Below are positions 8,468-17,312 of a DNA stretch of 54,138 nucleotides, piece by piece. This stretch comes from Bacteriovoracaceae bacterium (GTDB taxonomy: Bacteria; Bdellovibrionota; Bacteriovoracia; Bacteriovoracales; Bacteriovoracaceae), in the NCBI GenBank assembly GCA_017858255.1, contig JAFMBV010000015.1, positions 1-54,138 of the forward strand, read 5' to 3'. A model generated the notes under the pieces. The model saw only the letters and a list, made by a program, of their open reading frames with translations. It did no database searches and had not been told where the DNA came from. Each line of letters begins with the position of its first letter. Positions within the stretch are counted from its first letter, which is position 1. The translations under genes and the position numbers were made by a program.

Positions 8468-9319
8468 ATGGAAAAAAGAAAACGACTCAAAATTATTATA
8501 ATATCGGATGGTACAGGGGAAACGGCGACGACGATAAGCCGGGCCGTCATGACCCAGTTTAAAGGGCGTGACGTATACTTTACTCGCTACAAATCTATCC
8601 GAACCAGTGAGCAAATTGATGCCATTTTCTCTGAAGCAGCAGTTCATCATGATCTCATCATATACACTCTTGTTTCTGTAGAGCTACGTGAGTATATTGC
8701 AGAGGTCGCGAGAATAAAGCATGTAAGAACCCTAGACCTTCTTGGCCCGGCCTTAACAACATTCTCAAACTACTTTGACCAAGAACCCAACAGAGAACCA
8801 GGACTACTTCACCAAGTAAATGATGCTTATTATAAGAGAGTAGAGGCAATGGAGTTTACTCTTAATCATGATGATGGAAGAAATCTAAAATCACTCCATT
8901 TGGCGGATGTTATACTTGTAGGAATTTCAAGAACTTCAAAAACCCCGCTCTCTCTCTACCTGAGTCTTAATGGACTAAAAGTAACGAATGTTCCCTTGGT
9001 TTTAGGCACGAAATTACCTGATGAGCTTTTTAAAATCGATCAGAGAAAGATCTTTGCCTTAACGATAGAACCTGAAGCCCTTAAACAAATAAGAAAGAAT
9101 AGACTGTCACGTTTAGGTGCTGAAAATATAACAGGTGACTATGCCAACGAATCAAAAGTTCTAGAAGAGCTCGAATGGGCAAACGCAATTTTCAAAGAAA
9201 ATAAGCGCTGGCCAGTTTTTAATGTCACGGATAAAGCTCTTGAGGAAACGGCCGCTGAAATCATGCGACTAATAAATATGCGGAAGAATAATATTTTCAA
9301 ACAAAACAAGGATGATTAG
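8468..9319 (+). CDS. ppsR: PEP synthase/PPDK regulatory kinase-phosphorylase (DUF299)
   Basis: Bifunctional ADP-dependent kinase and Pi-dependent pyrophosphorylase that switches off and on phosphoenolpyruvate synthase or pyruvate phosphate dikinase by modifying a Thr in the target. The opening IIISDGTGETA and the P-loop-like GISRTSKTPLSLYLSLNG are diagnostic, and length (283 aa) is typical. The target enzyme is not in this window, so which dikinase is controlled cannot be said. Start is ATG at 8468, two bases after the miaA stop. It ends only 6 nt from the convergent kinase gene, leaving no room for a separate terminator. Confidence 0.92.
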   Translation: MEKRKRLKIIIISDGTGETATTISRAVMTQFKGRDVYFTRYKSIRTSEQIDAIFSEAAVHHDLIIYTLVSVELREYIAEVARIKHVRTLDLLGPALTTFSNYFDQEPNREPGLLHQVNDAYYKRVEAMEFTLNHDDGRNLKSLHLADVILVGISRTSKTPLSLYLSLNGLKVTNVPLVLGTKLPDELFKIDQRKIFALTIEPEALKQIRKNRLSRLGAENITGDYANESKVLEELEWANAIFKENKRWPVFNVTDKALEETAAEIMRLINMRKNNIFKQNKDD

Positions 9320-9325
9320 TACTTA

Positions 9326-11374
9326 TTAAAGATCACAAAGATCGATCCGATCTTCATCCTTTTCAAAAGAAAAAGAAATTTTACGCTGAATATTTTCGTT
9401 AGTTTTTTTAAAGTAAATCGTATACCTAGCACGCCCACTCTCATCTGCCGGCACTCTTCCATCACCTTTAACAGGAAAAGGAATACCAAATGGGCTTATA
9501 ATAGGAACTCTCTCCACACGATTTTCACCATAAAGATCAAATGATAAAGTTCCATACATTTGGCAACCGCGGGAAAGATAAAGGTATCCAAATGCCATAG
9601 GCTTCAAATTCGGTATCTCTATTGTTTCCATCTCACCACGACGAACGGTATATTCTTTTACAAAAGGTTCAAAACCAGGACGTTCTACTCTAAGAAAAAA
9701 TGGTAAATTCGCTTTAACTGAAACTTTTTTAAGAAAATCAGGTTTTGTTTCCTTTCCATCTATATAGACCTTATAAATTTGACCATCGAAATTAGAAAGG
9801 CGAATACCATTCTTAAGTTGATCATTAACCCTGTTAAGTCCATTATGTAAATCTTCGTCTTTGGGTAACTGTTTAATCACAAGTTTATCACTTGCTGGAT
9901 CTCGCCCAGCAAATATGGCCTTTAAAATGGGAATGTCATCTTTTCCAAAATAAGCGGCAAAAAGAAGACAGGCCGTAAGTGCAAAAATCATTTTTAAGTT
10001 TTTATGTTTTTTTGTATCTATAGAAAGGACACCCGTTTTGGTCGACGTCTTTCCTTTACGGCTACGTTTAGTTTTTGTTGATGTAGCAGACCCCATAGAA
10101 ACGACATTCTTTTTACTAGGAGCAGCTGTCATTTTGAGATTATCACCATCGATCATCTGAAAAGGCTCACCTTCGGTTTTAGCAGATGCTATTTTAGAGC
10201 TACCCGCCTTTACTTTGGTTTTTCTTTTCTTAAGACTTGTTTTAGTTGCTGTTTCTTCATCAAAACCAAAATCTAATACATTTTCCTTTTTTCTTGTATT
10301 AGTATTTGTCGACTCTTTTCCTTTGGCCTCTGCTTCCTTTTGATCCTGCCTTATTGTTCCGCCCTCTTGTTCGGTTTTCCAATCCGCTAAGTAAGACTTA
10401 ATATCAATCTTACCAAACTCGAATAGCGTCTCGCGATCCTTTTTAATTTCTTCTTTAAAGAGCTCTTTTGCAAAATAAGAGAGATCAGACGAATTAAAAT
10501 CGGGGTAATTGGCATAGAGGAATTTAATAAGAGCACGGTTTAATTGATCCATGTTCTCAAATCTTTTATTCCGATCCTTTTTTAAAGCCTGTAAGACTAT
10601 ATCATCAAGTTCCTTAGGAACATTTGGATTTATTTTTGATGGAGGTGGAATTTTACACTCTTGAATTTTCTTCAATACTGCTAAATCATTTGCTGCTTTA
10701 AATAGCTTTCGACTACAAAGCATTTCCCATAATGTAATACCTACCGCAAACATATCGTAACGAGCATCAAGGGCAAGGCCATCAAGATACTCTGGTGCAA
10801 GATAACTAAGCTTACCTTTAATGGTTCCAGCTTGAGTTGCTTCAGAATTTGTATTAGCTTTCGCAATCCCAAAATCTATTATTTTTACCGCTCCATCATA
10901 AGTTAACATGATGTTATGCGGAGAAATATCACGATGAATAATGTGAGCAGCTTTTCCTGTTAACTTATCTGTAAAGGTATGGGAGTAATGAAGCCCCTGA
11001 CATACTTGAGAAATTATATAAATACTAATTTCTACAGGAAAAACAAATTTCTTTTGGCGTAACCGGTCTAGATACTCTTTTAAGTTTCTACCATCACAAT
11101 ATTCCATGGCCACAAAGAGTTGATCTTTTTGTAAACCATAATCATATGTTTGAACGATGTTAGGATGAAGAAGGCCAAAAGTTACCTTAATCTCATCCAT
11201 GAACATTTTCTTAAAAGATTCGTCTGAAGAATATTGTGGCTGAATCATCTTAATGGCGACGACCTTATCCGCCTGTTCACCCAAGAAGCGAGCACGACAA
11301 ATTTTGGCCATGCCACCATCTACAAGGTGATCTAAAATTAAATATCGACCAAATCTTTCTTTCTTTTCAGACAT
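9326..11374 (-). CDS. membrane Ser/Thr protein kinase with PEGA-like C-terminal domain
   Basis: A 682-aa Hanks-type kinase. Residues about 10-280 hold the catalytic domain: glycine-rich loop LVDGGMAKICRA, VAIK lysine, HRDISPHNIM catalytic loop, DFGIAK and the APEYLDG segment, so it should be active. A Lys/Ser/Thr-rich linker follows, then one transmembrane helix near residues 450-470 (MIFALTACLLFAAYFG). The exported C-terminal part contains a PEGA-like stretch (YKVYIDGKETKPDF, then VERPGFEPF). The layout is a cytoplasmic kinase reading an envelope signal, as in myxobacterial kinases. Substrates are unknown; the FHA protein at 4920 is a candidate partner by proximity and chemistry only. Confidence 0.92.
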   Translation of the reverse strand: MSEKKERFGRYLILDHLVDGGMAKICRARFLGEQADKVVAIKMIQPQYSSDESFKKMFMDEIKVTFGLLHPNIVQTYDYGLQKDQLFVAMEYCDGRNLKEYLDRLRQKKFVFPVEISIYIISQVCQGLHYSHTFTDKLTGKAAHIIHRDISPHNIMLTYDGAVKIIDFGIAKANTNSEATQAGTIKGKLSYLAPEYLDGLALDARYDMFAVGITLWEMLCSRKLFKAANDLAVLKKIQECKIPPPSKINPNVPKELDDIVLQALKKDRNKRFENMDQLNRALIKFLYANYPDFNSSDLSYFAKELFKEEIKKDRETLFEFGKIDIKSYLADWKTEQEGGTIRQDQKEAEAKGKESTNTNTRKKENVLDFGFDEETATKTSLKKRKTKVKAGSSKIASAKTEGEPFQMIDGDNLKMTAAPSKKNVVSMGSATSTKTKRSRKGKTSTKTGVLSIDTKKHKNLKMIFALTACLLFAAYFGKDDIPILKAIFAGRDPASDKLVIKQLPKDEDLHNGLNRVNDQLKNGIRLSNFDGQIYKVYIDGKETKPDFLKKVSVKANLPFFLRVERPGFEPFVKEYTVRRGEMETIEIPNLKPMAFGYLYLSRGCQMYGTLSFDLYGENRVERVPIISPFGIPFPVKGDGRVPADESGRARYTIYFKKTNENIQRKISFSFEKDEDRIDLCDL

Positions 11375-11498
11375 CTTACCTTCTACTCCTTAACTTCTTT
11401 TCGGTAATAGAGAGTAATTTATTGAGTGATTTTTGTGAGATAAACTCAGTTAGTTGCCCTCCAACCAGTTGAAATGACAATAGCAACAAGTATACCTA

Positions 11499-12011
11499 TT
11501 ATAATGTTACAGAATTAAATCCAGGAAAGGAGATCACTAATTTTTGATCACCAATTTTTTTACGGCAAATCAAACTAGTTTTATAGAGATAAACATTGAT
11601 CCTTGCAAAGTTAGGGTGCATTTTCACATGGCTGTGAAAGTTTGGAATAGACATTCTTTCATAACCAAGCTTTTCAACTTCCGCATAAAAGCCTTCTCTA
11701 GAAATCTGCATAGGATCCCAAGCGTAAGTTAATACAATCTTATTATCCAGACAGCTCTCGACCATTCTTTTTTCATCTTCTGAAAACCAAACATAAAAAG
11801 GGCTGTCTTTTGTAACCGTTGTCATAAAAATTTCAAATGTAAGGGTCAGTTCTTTAAACCATGAAATCCTCTTAAAGGTTAAGCTTGTATCCCACTTTAA
11901 ATTTTCAAAAACACCGCCACTAATATCATAGGTTCCAATTTTAACCATGTTCTTATTCAACGTTGAACAGGAGAATGTTAAAAGGAAAATTAAAAACAGT
12001 TTTTTAGACAT
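11499..12011 (-). CDS. putative lipoprotein of unknown function
   Basis: A 170-aa protein beginning MSKKLFLIFLLTFSC, a short positive start, a hydrophobic core and a Cys at residue 15. The lipobox (TFSC) is imperfect, but a similar FSC ending occurs in the lipoprotein at 20923. The rest is mixed alpha/beta with no family I recognise. Two tandem stops (TAA TAG) end it. It is the last gene of a three-gene set with the pseudo-hydrolase 8 nt upstream and the GYF_2-PilZ protein before that, so it may be the envelope component of that set. Confidence 0.75.
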   Translation of the reverse strand: MSKKLFLIFLLTFSCSTLNKNMVKIGTYDISGGVFENLKWDTSLTFKRISWFKELTLTFEIFMTTVTKDSPFYVWFSEDEKRMVESCLDNKIVLTYAWDPMQISREGFYAEVEKLGYERMSIPNFHSHVKMHPNFARINVYLYKTSLICRKKIGDQKLVISFPGFNSVTL

Positions 12012-12019
12012 ACTTTACC

Positions 12020-12925
12020 TTATGGATTTAAAAAATATTTCTTAAACCAATTATAAACATCTTGTGAGAGTTTTTCACATTCAAAGTTATGAAGTAGGTC
12101 ATGTGAAGCATTTAAATAGTCCACATAAGTACAATCAGCTATTCCTTTAGCAAAAAGCTCAACTACTTTCCTTTCATAGAGCCGCCCCTTTCCCGATATC
12201 CCCACAAAAACCGGTATATCAAGGTAATAAGCTGAAGTTCTCATCAAGGTAGCATTGTGCTGCAACTCTAATAAACTACCCCATGTCAGAGAGTGGTTTA
12301 TAAGAGGGTCACTGTCAAACTCCTCAGCAATATAAGAATCACCACAAAAAAGCTTTCCCTCTACAACAAATGGAAGCTTCACTTTTGAAAGAGAAAGGTA
12401 ATCTCTTTTTGCGACAGCCTCTAATATACTTGGGAAGGACCAATTTAGTTTTAAGGCGGGATTTAATAAAATCAAACCTCCCACTTTTTTTGATAAAAGA
12501 CTAAAGTGAAGATGAAGAATTTTTAAGGCAACAATTCCACCTAAGCCTAGTCCCATAAAAATAACAGGTTTACCACTCTCTTCCAGTTGATTAGTCAGAC
12601 CAATGATATCTAAACAGAGGTCATCAATACTTTTCAAATGACCTCTAGTTCCACTACTTTTCCCATGTCCTCTAAAGTCCAGGGTATGAAAGGCCAAATC
12701 AGGGTCTTTAAAATGATTTAAGAAAGAGTGAAAAAAATCTTGATAGCGATTACCGTGCTCTCCAATATCATGCAAAAATATGACATGCCTCTTCTCTGTA
12801 GATCTAGTTTCATAAGACCTTCCATAGAGAAAATTTTCATTTGTCCCACGGTTAAAGGTAAAAGAAGACGTTAAAATTCCATCAATATCTGAAATCGTCT
12901 TTTTATTAAAAGCATCAATATTCAT
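12020..12925 (-). CDS. alpha/beta-hydrolase fold protein lacking catalytic Ser
   Basis: A 301-aa protein with a monoacylglycerol-lipase/serine-aminopeptidase-like fold: oxyanion-hole strand FLHDIGEHGNRYQ, then DFRGHGKSSG and the C-terminal SHDLLHNF carrying the expected His. At the nucleophile elbow the sequence is GLGLGG, where family members have GHSMGG, so Ser is replaced by Gly; the codon reads GGC. The usual Asp strand (GEKD-like) reads SGKGRLYE, so the acid also seems lost. It is probably a binding or scaffolding protein, not a lipase. Its start overlaps the stop of the PilZ gene upstream by 11 nt, which implies coupled translation. Confidence 0.85.
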   Translation of the reverse strand: MNIDAFNKKTISDIDGILTSSFTFNRGTNENFLYGRSYETRSTEKRHVIFLHDIGEHGNRYQDFFHSFLNHFKDPDLAFHTLDFRGHGKSSGTRGHLKSIDDLCLDIIGLTNQLEESGKPVIFMGLGLGGIVALKILHLHFSLLSKKVGGLILLNPALKLNWSFPSILEAVAKRDYLSLSKVKLPFVVEGKLFCGDSYIAEEFDSDPLINHSLTWGSLLELQHNATLMRTSAYYLDIPVFVGISGKGRLYERKVVELFAKGIADCTYVDYLNASHDLLHNFECEKLSQDVYNWFKKYFLNP

Positions 12926-13763
12926 TTATATAGCTTTGAATCGCTGTGTGCGCATCCGGAGCTAAATCTTCAAAGCGTAGGGAAAAACCAGCGTTCCCTT
13001 CAAGCTTTCTTACAACCTTACCTGAAGCGGTAAAATGATAATCAGAATTATCGGGATGAACATTCATTGAGACCTTATCACCCACCCTGCACGGATATTC
13101 AGAGACTAAGATTTGCAACCCACCAACTGATATATCGCGACAAATCCCTTCATAAACCTTTTCGTTATCGTGAAAGAAGAGCCGAGCGACAAAGGGTTTT
13201 CTAACATTAAATCTACGATCTTCGTCTGTAATTTTTGGGGGTAGGTTCCCCGCAATATCTTCAAATCGTTCAAAATCACCTAGAAGTACCCACGTGGTCA
13301 TTCCAGGTGTAAATATAAATGTTTTTTCATTTATTCTTTGTTCTTCGAAGGCCCTATTTAATTGGCTTAAAGAAAAGGGTCCGTATTCTGTTTCATTGCC
13401 ACCACGGTCGTAGCCAACTTTAATAGTAAATACTTTGTTTTCATAATCAACACTTTGAAGCTCAAAAGAACTAGGTTCTTCTTCAGATGAGAAATCATTA
13501 CTACTATCCAATTGAGGAATGTTATCGATCTCATCGTCTTCAAAGTCTTCACTTATAGCGGGAATAGATGAAGCACCTGCCCCCCCCATTAAAAGAGAAT
13601 CAAACTCATCAATAGTATTTAAATTTTTCCAGTTATCAAATCCTTTACACCATACGTATGAATCCGGGTTCAACACTCCGTCATGAAATAATTTTTCAAT
13701 ATCCTCTTTTTCAACAGGACCAACCCTCTCGCTTCCTTGAACGTAATACCATTGAGCGCTCAT
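12915..13763 (-). CDS. GYF_2-GYF_2-PilZ protein
   Basis: A 282-aa cytoplasmic protein with two GYF_2 (DUF4339) modules and a PilZ domain. The first GYF_2 is at residues 1-55 (WYYVQGSERVGP, then VWCKGFDNWKNL), the second at about 105-165 (EYGPFSLSQL, then TTWVLLGDF), separated by an acidic stretch. The PilZ domain (about 182-282) has both c-di-GMP binding motifs: RFNVR (RxxxR) and DISVGG (D/NxSxxG). It should bind c-di-GMP, while GYF_2 modules likely mediate protein contacts. It heads a three-gene minus-strand unit. Another GYF_2 protein lies at 30917-31888. Confidence 0.9.
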   Translation of the reverse strand: MSAQWYYVQGSERVGPVEKEDIEKLFHDGVLNPDSYVWCKGFDNWKNLNTIDEFDSLLMGGAGASSIPAISEDFEDDEIDNIPQLDSSNDFSSEEEPSSFELQSVDYENKVFTIKVGYDRGGNETEYGPFSLSQLNRAFEEQRINEKTFIFTPGMTTWVLLGDFERFEDIAGNLPPKITDEDRRFNVRKPFVARLFFHDNEKVYEGICRDISVGGLQILVSEYPCRVGDKVSMNVHPDNSDYHFTASGKVVRKLEGNAGFSLRFEDLAPDAHTAIQSYINEY

Positions 13764-13977
13764 GACTTCTCCCTCTTCACTTATAATCAGAAATATTTCA
13801 TCATAAAAACAATACCTTACCTATTTTACAAGGCCTTGGCCGTTAGCCCTAGAGGGCAAGAATAACCAGTAACCGAGCATTTATGACAACCAACAGGTCT
13901 CCTCTCGGCCACTCTTAAAGGTTTTTGGCCCATTTGACGATAAGACTAGAGAATTAGGTAAAACCTAGGAAATTTTC

Positions 13978-15537
13978 ATGATCAGAAAACATAAAAACAT
14001 TATTACTTATATTCTTATAGTCTTCTTTATTTCTGCCTGTGGCGAAGAAGCATTTGCTCCTAAGCGGGTCAGCCAAAGTGAAGTCTCGAACCCAATTAAT
14101 ACTTTTAACTTTAATGCCTGTTCGTCTTTCACCCTTATTAAGCCAAAAGTAGATTTCCTCTTTCTTTGGGATAACTCTACCAGCTCAGTTTTCATTAATG
14201 ATCAAACTAAACAAGCACTCAATAGAACTATTGATAATATTTCAAGTCGTTTTGATTATCATGTGATGATGGCCCCCCTCGTAGTAGGAAACTCTGACTC
14301 ACTCAATTCTCAGGCCAAGCTTATTTCTGAAAATACTATTGGCCTCGCGAGTAGTGCCCTTAACCTTAAAATTGATCGTACCCTAGCGGCTCAAAGTCTT
14401 AACTTTAGTTATGCAAATGGCTCAAGAGAACAAGGCGTCGATCGTGCCATTGATCTTATAAAAGGAAATGTTAGTAATGGTATTTTCCGTGCAAACTCAT
14501 ATGTCTATGTCGTACTCATGAGTAACCAAGACGATTCTTCATGGGAAAGGTACCCTGTTGCAGAAGCTGACCGTCAGGCTTACTTGAACGATAAATCAAA
14601 AGAGATGCTTTGTTTAAGAGGTAACTACTCACCTCAAAGTGGAAACTGTACTGGCATTAATCTTAACTCTATTCAGATGAGATTTATGTCTGTTACCGCC
14701 TTTAACGATTATGGTAATGGCAATAGTTGCGGTGGTGTTTCTTCATGGAAAAAAGGTGCAACTTATCAACAGTTCTCTAAAAGGGTTTATTTAGAACCTT
14801 ACCGTGTTGGAGGAGTTCCAGAATACAGGCAGTCCGATCAGAACACTCGCTCTGATGGTATGTTTGATTCTTATGATATTTGTGCTCAATCAAGCTTTAC
14901 TTCAATTTTTGACGGAATAAATGCTTCTATCAATGACACTCTTATCACTCACCGCTACAACTACTGGCCGTTGGCGTCGAGTGGTGCCAGTTCTATTGAT
15001 CCCGAAGAGATTCGTGTCTTTAAAGAGGGTGTAGAAATGCCGAAGCTTAATCCACCGATTCCAGGTGGTGCTTCAGGTTTTACTTTTAATAACTATGTCC
15101 AAACAGTTAACACTAGGTTTGAACCAACACCAGGCGAGCCATTTACTGGTTACGTTGTTCGTCTTTATGGAAACGCGATTGTAAACTATCCAGAATGTAT
15201 TCGTGTCCAAACACAAAGCCCAAAAGAGTGGTTCGGTTATGTTAATTTACAAACCAAGCCTGTTGAATCTTCAATTCAGTTAAAAATTAATGGTCAAATA
15301 GTTCCTCAATCAACGACAAATGGTTGGCAGCTTATCAAGTCCGGCGGACAGCCTCAGTACTTTACGAGCAAAAACATAAAGATTTCAGGCCCAGGTAACT
15401 TTTGTCCTAGCAACTCAACAAACTATTGTGTGGGTAATCCTTCATTAGATAAGTCGGGTTACTTTATTCAGCTCTTTGGAAATGCTGTTTATTCAAATGG
15501 TGCGACTATTGAAGTTATCTATGACCCTAGCTCGTAG
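13978..15537 (+). CDS. VWA-like surface lipoprotein
   Basis: A 519-aa protein with a lipoprotein signal peptide (lipobox ISAC, Cys 21). After it, VDFLFLWDNSTSS resembles strand 1 of a von Willebrand A domain with a DxSxS metal-ion (MIDAS) motif, followed by helices and VYVVLMSNQDDSSW, which would be a later core strand. The C-terminal 200 residues are beta-rich with paired Cys (for example NFCPSNSTNYC) and may be Ig-like. A role in adhesion or envelope binding is inferred from the fold only. TTGACG lies at 13934, but its -10 partner is weak. bpt follows after 19 nt. Confidence 0.75.
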   Translation: MIRKHKNIITYILIVFFISACGEEAFAPKRVSQSEVSNPINTFNFNACSSFTLIKPKVDFLFLWDNSTSSVFINDQTKQALNRTIDNISSRFDYHVMMAPLVVGNSDSLNSQAKLISENTIGLASSALNLKIDRTLAAQSLNFSYANGSREQGVDRAIDLIKGNVSNGIFRANSYVYVVLMSNQDDSSWERYPVAEADRQAYLNDKSKEMLCLRGNYSPQSGNCTGINLNSIQMRFMSVTAFNDYGNGNSCGGVSSWKKGATYQQFSKRVYLEPYRVGGVPEYRQSDQNTRSDGMFDSYDICAQSSFTSIFDGINASINDTLITHRYNYWPLASSGASSIDPEEIRVFKEGVEMPKLNPPIPGGASGFTFNNYVQTVNTRFEPTPGEPFTGYVVRLYGNAIVNYPECIRVQTQSPKEWFGYVNLQTKPVESSIQLKINGQIVPQSTTNGWQLIKSGGQPQYFTSKNIKISGPGNFCPSNSTNYCVGNPSLDKSGYFIQLFGNAVYSNGATIEVIYDPSS

Positions 15538-15556
15538 AAATTGAAAAGCTGTTCCT

Positions 15557-16264
15557 ATGAAACTGCTAAGTCCACCAAGGCTATCGCCTGAAGAAAAATG
15601 TCCTTACATTGACAATCAGTTGGCCAGACACGAATTCTTTCTGGCCACTGAAGTAGATTCTAAAGAATTTAATAGCTGTCTAGAACGTGGTTTTAGAAAA
15701 TTTGGTATTTATTTCTTTAGACCGAATTGCCAGACCTGCCAGAAGTGCCTTCCACTTAGGGTCTTGGCCGATAAGTTTCAACCGACAAAGAGTCAAAAAC
15801 GAGTCCTTAAAAAGAATAAAGACATCAGCGTTTTCTACAACCCCCCTCTCTATCGAGAAGAAATTTATCAACTCTTTGTTATGCACTCAAAGATTAGATT
15901 TAATCAGGACAAAGAAAAGACAGGTAGCCGGGAAGATTTCATTCAAACTCACTTTACTCCCTCAACGGCCAGTGTTCTTAGTGAATTTTTTCTGGATGAC
16001 AAACTTGTGGCCGTCGGTTTTTTAGACCTTTCGGTAGAGGCGACCAGTAGTGTTTATTTTATCTATGACCCTGATTATGAGAAAAGAAGTCTGGGCATCT
16101 TTGGCGCATTAAAAGAAATTGAATACACCAAGGAATCTCAAAAAAAATATTATTACCTTGGTTACTTTATTGAAGAAAACCAATCAATGAATTATAAGAA
16201 TCAGTTCTATCCTCATGAGACTTATGATTGGAATAAGGAAACTTGGAATATCCCTCCGAAATAA
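15557..16264 (+). CDS. bpt: aspartate/glutamate leucyltransferase (N-end rule)
   Basis: Adds leucine from Leu-tRNA to proteins with N-terminal Asp or Glu, marking them for ClpS/ClpAP degradation. Family marks are CPYIDNQLARHEFF near residue 15, the Cys cluster NCQTCQKCLPLRV near 55, KKNKD, and the C-terminal GNAT-like half with YYLGYFIEENQSMNYK. The length of 235 aa matches the family. It sits between a surface lipoprotein and a convergent secreted protease, an unrelated context, and shares the terminator at 16280-16306. Confidence 0.9.
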   Translation: MKLLSPPRLSPEEKCPYIDNQLARHEFFLATEVDSKEFNSCLERGFRKFGIYFFRPNCQTCQKCLPLRVLADKFQPTKSQKRVLKKNKDISVFYNPPLYREEIYQLFVMHSKIRFNQDKEKTGSREDFIQTHFTPSTASVLSEFFLDDKLVAVGFLDLSVEATSSVYFIYDPDYEKRSLGIFGALKEIEYTKESQKKYYYLGYFIEENQSMNYKNQFYPHETYDWNKETWNIPPK

Positions 16265-16279
16265 AAGAGTGATAATAAG

Positions 16280-16306
16280 AAAAAAAATGGCCTCCATTCG
16301 GAGGCC
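16280..16306. terminator. bidirectional terminator between bpt and the metalloprotease gene
   Basis: GGCCTCC (16289-16295), loop ATTC, GGAGGCC (16300-16306). The run of A at 16280-16287 gives a strong U-tract for the minus-strand gene; on the plus strand the following CCTTTAATT is weaker. Confidence 0.8.
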
Positions 16307-16334
16307 CATCCTTTAATTGTTTGATGTTAATAAA

Positions 16335-17183
16335 TTAAGGTTTGTACCAACAAAGTGGTCTTACGCCCATTTGATCATTTTTACTTCTGTTACAAGTTCC
16401 AACAGTTGCGTCACTTTTAGAAACGTCAGTTGTATGAGGCACTGTACAAAGTGACCCTTGGAAATAAGTATCCAAACGACACTGTCCCTTTGGGTGACGA
16501 TTATTAGTGCTATCAACGACAGAGGTATCAGGAGTTTTAAAGTTTACTGAACGAGTGCCTCCACCTAAGAGAGTCGCCAATGACTTACCTGCCATGGCTG
16601 CACGAATACACAACGCCTTGTCACTATCGTTACCCCATTGAGCCGCACATTGTGCAGCTGCATAAGCATCAATATTCATAGAACTAATGATTGCGGCATT
16701 GTCATCATCACCAAATACTTTTCTAAAACACTTTAGAGAAGCAAAGTAATCAGACTGACCTTCGTTTGATGCCCATCCCATTGGAAGTGTGTTCTTAGGT
16801 GCTCCACCAAGGTGGTGCCCAAGCTCATGACAAACAACGAGAGCAAATCCATCGTCACTTACGGCAGGGTGGCGAGCGAGACCACCGTACATATTAACAA
16901 TCCACAGTTTCCAGAATTGTTGAGCTGATGCGTTTACAGTGTCATCCGTCCATTTACGGTTAACTTTTAAACGGGCCCTTCTTTCTTTTTTAATAATCGG
17001 AGCATAAACGGCTTCAACTTTATCAATGATTTCATTGAAGCGCTCCTCTGTCATAGAGTTTGCATTTTTTGAGCCAACGGGAATGCTCATATCATTTTCA
17101 GGCATGAAGCCTTCTTGACCGTCCATTGTGCAGGCAAAGGTACTTGGAATTGCCAAAACTAGCATTAATAAAAGAACTCTCAC
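16335..17183 (-). CDS. secreted zinc metalloprotease (HELGH)
   Basis: A 282-aa protein with a signal peptide (MRVLLLMLVLAIPSTFA, cut before or near Cys 18). CHELGHHLGG supplies the HExxH zinc motif near residue 117, and WASNEGQSDYFASLKC some 20 residues later provides an ExxxD motif as in M48-type gluzincins. Several Cys residues in the C-terminal half suggest disulfides in the periplasm or outside. A role in digestion of prey or environmental protein is inferred. A strong terminator follows it. Confidence 0.88.
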   Translation of the reverse strand: MRVLLLMLVLAIPSTFACTMDGQEGFMPENDMSIPVGSKNANSMTEERFNEIIDKVEAVYAPIIKKERRARLKVNRKWTDDTVNASAQQFWKLWIVNMYGGLARHPAVSDDGFALVVCHELGHHLGGAPKNTLPMGWASNEGQSDYFASLKCFRKVFGDDDNAAIISSMNIDAYAAAQCAAQWGNDSDKALCIRAAMAGKSLATLLGGGTRSVNFKTPDTSVVDSTNNRHPKGQCRLDTYFQGSLCTVPHTTDVSKSDATVGTCNRSKNDQMGVRPLCWYKP

Positions 17184-17277
17184 AGGTTCCCTCCTTGGAA
17201 TTTGTGAATAAAGTGAACCTAACCATTATCTCTGAAAAAGAGATCTTATGAAAAAATTTCTCTAAATCTTTCTTACA

Positions 17278-17306
17278 TTGAAAGAACATCTTATTTGACA
17301 TAAAAC
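17278..17306 (+). promoter_or_regulatory. promoter placed for a leaderless transcript
   Basis: TTGAAA (17278-17283), 17-nt spacer, TAAAAC (17301-17306). The ATG of the next gene is only 7 nt beyond the -10 and has no Shine-Dalgarno sequence, which would fit a leaderless mRNA. Confidence 0.35.
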
Positions 17307-17312
17307 CGACTA

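Noticed and set aside
13850-13872. Small palindromes GGCCTTGGCC and GCCCTAGAGGGC in the gap before the VWA-like lipoprotein.
   Set aside because: Stems of four or five bases without a U-tract; too weak to call a terminator or operator.
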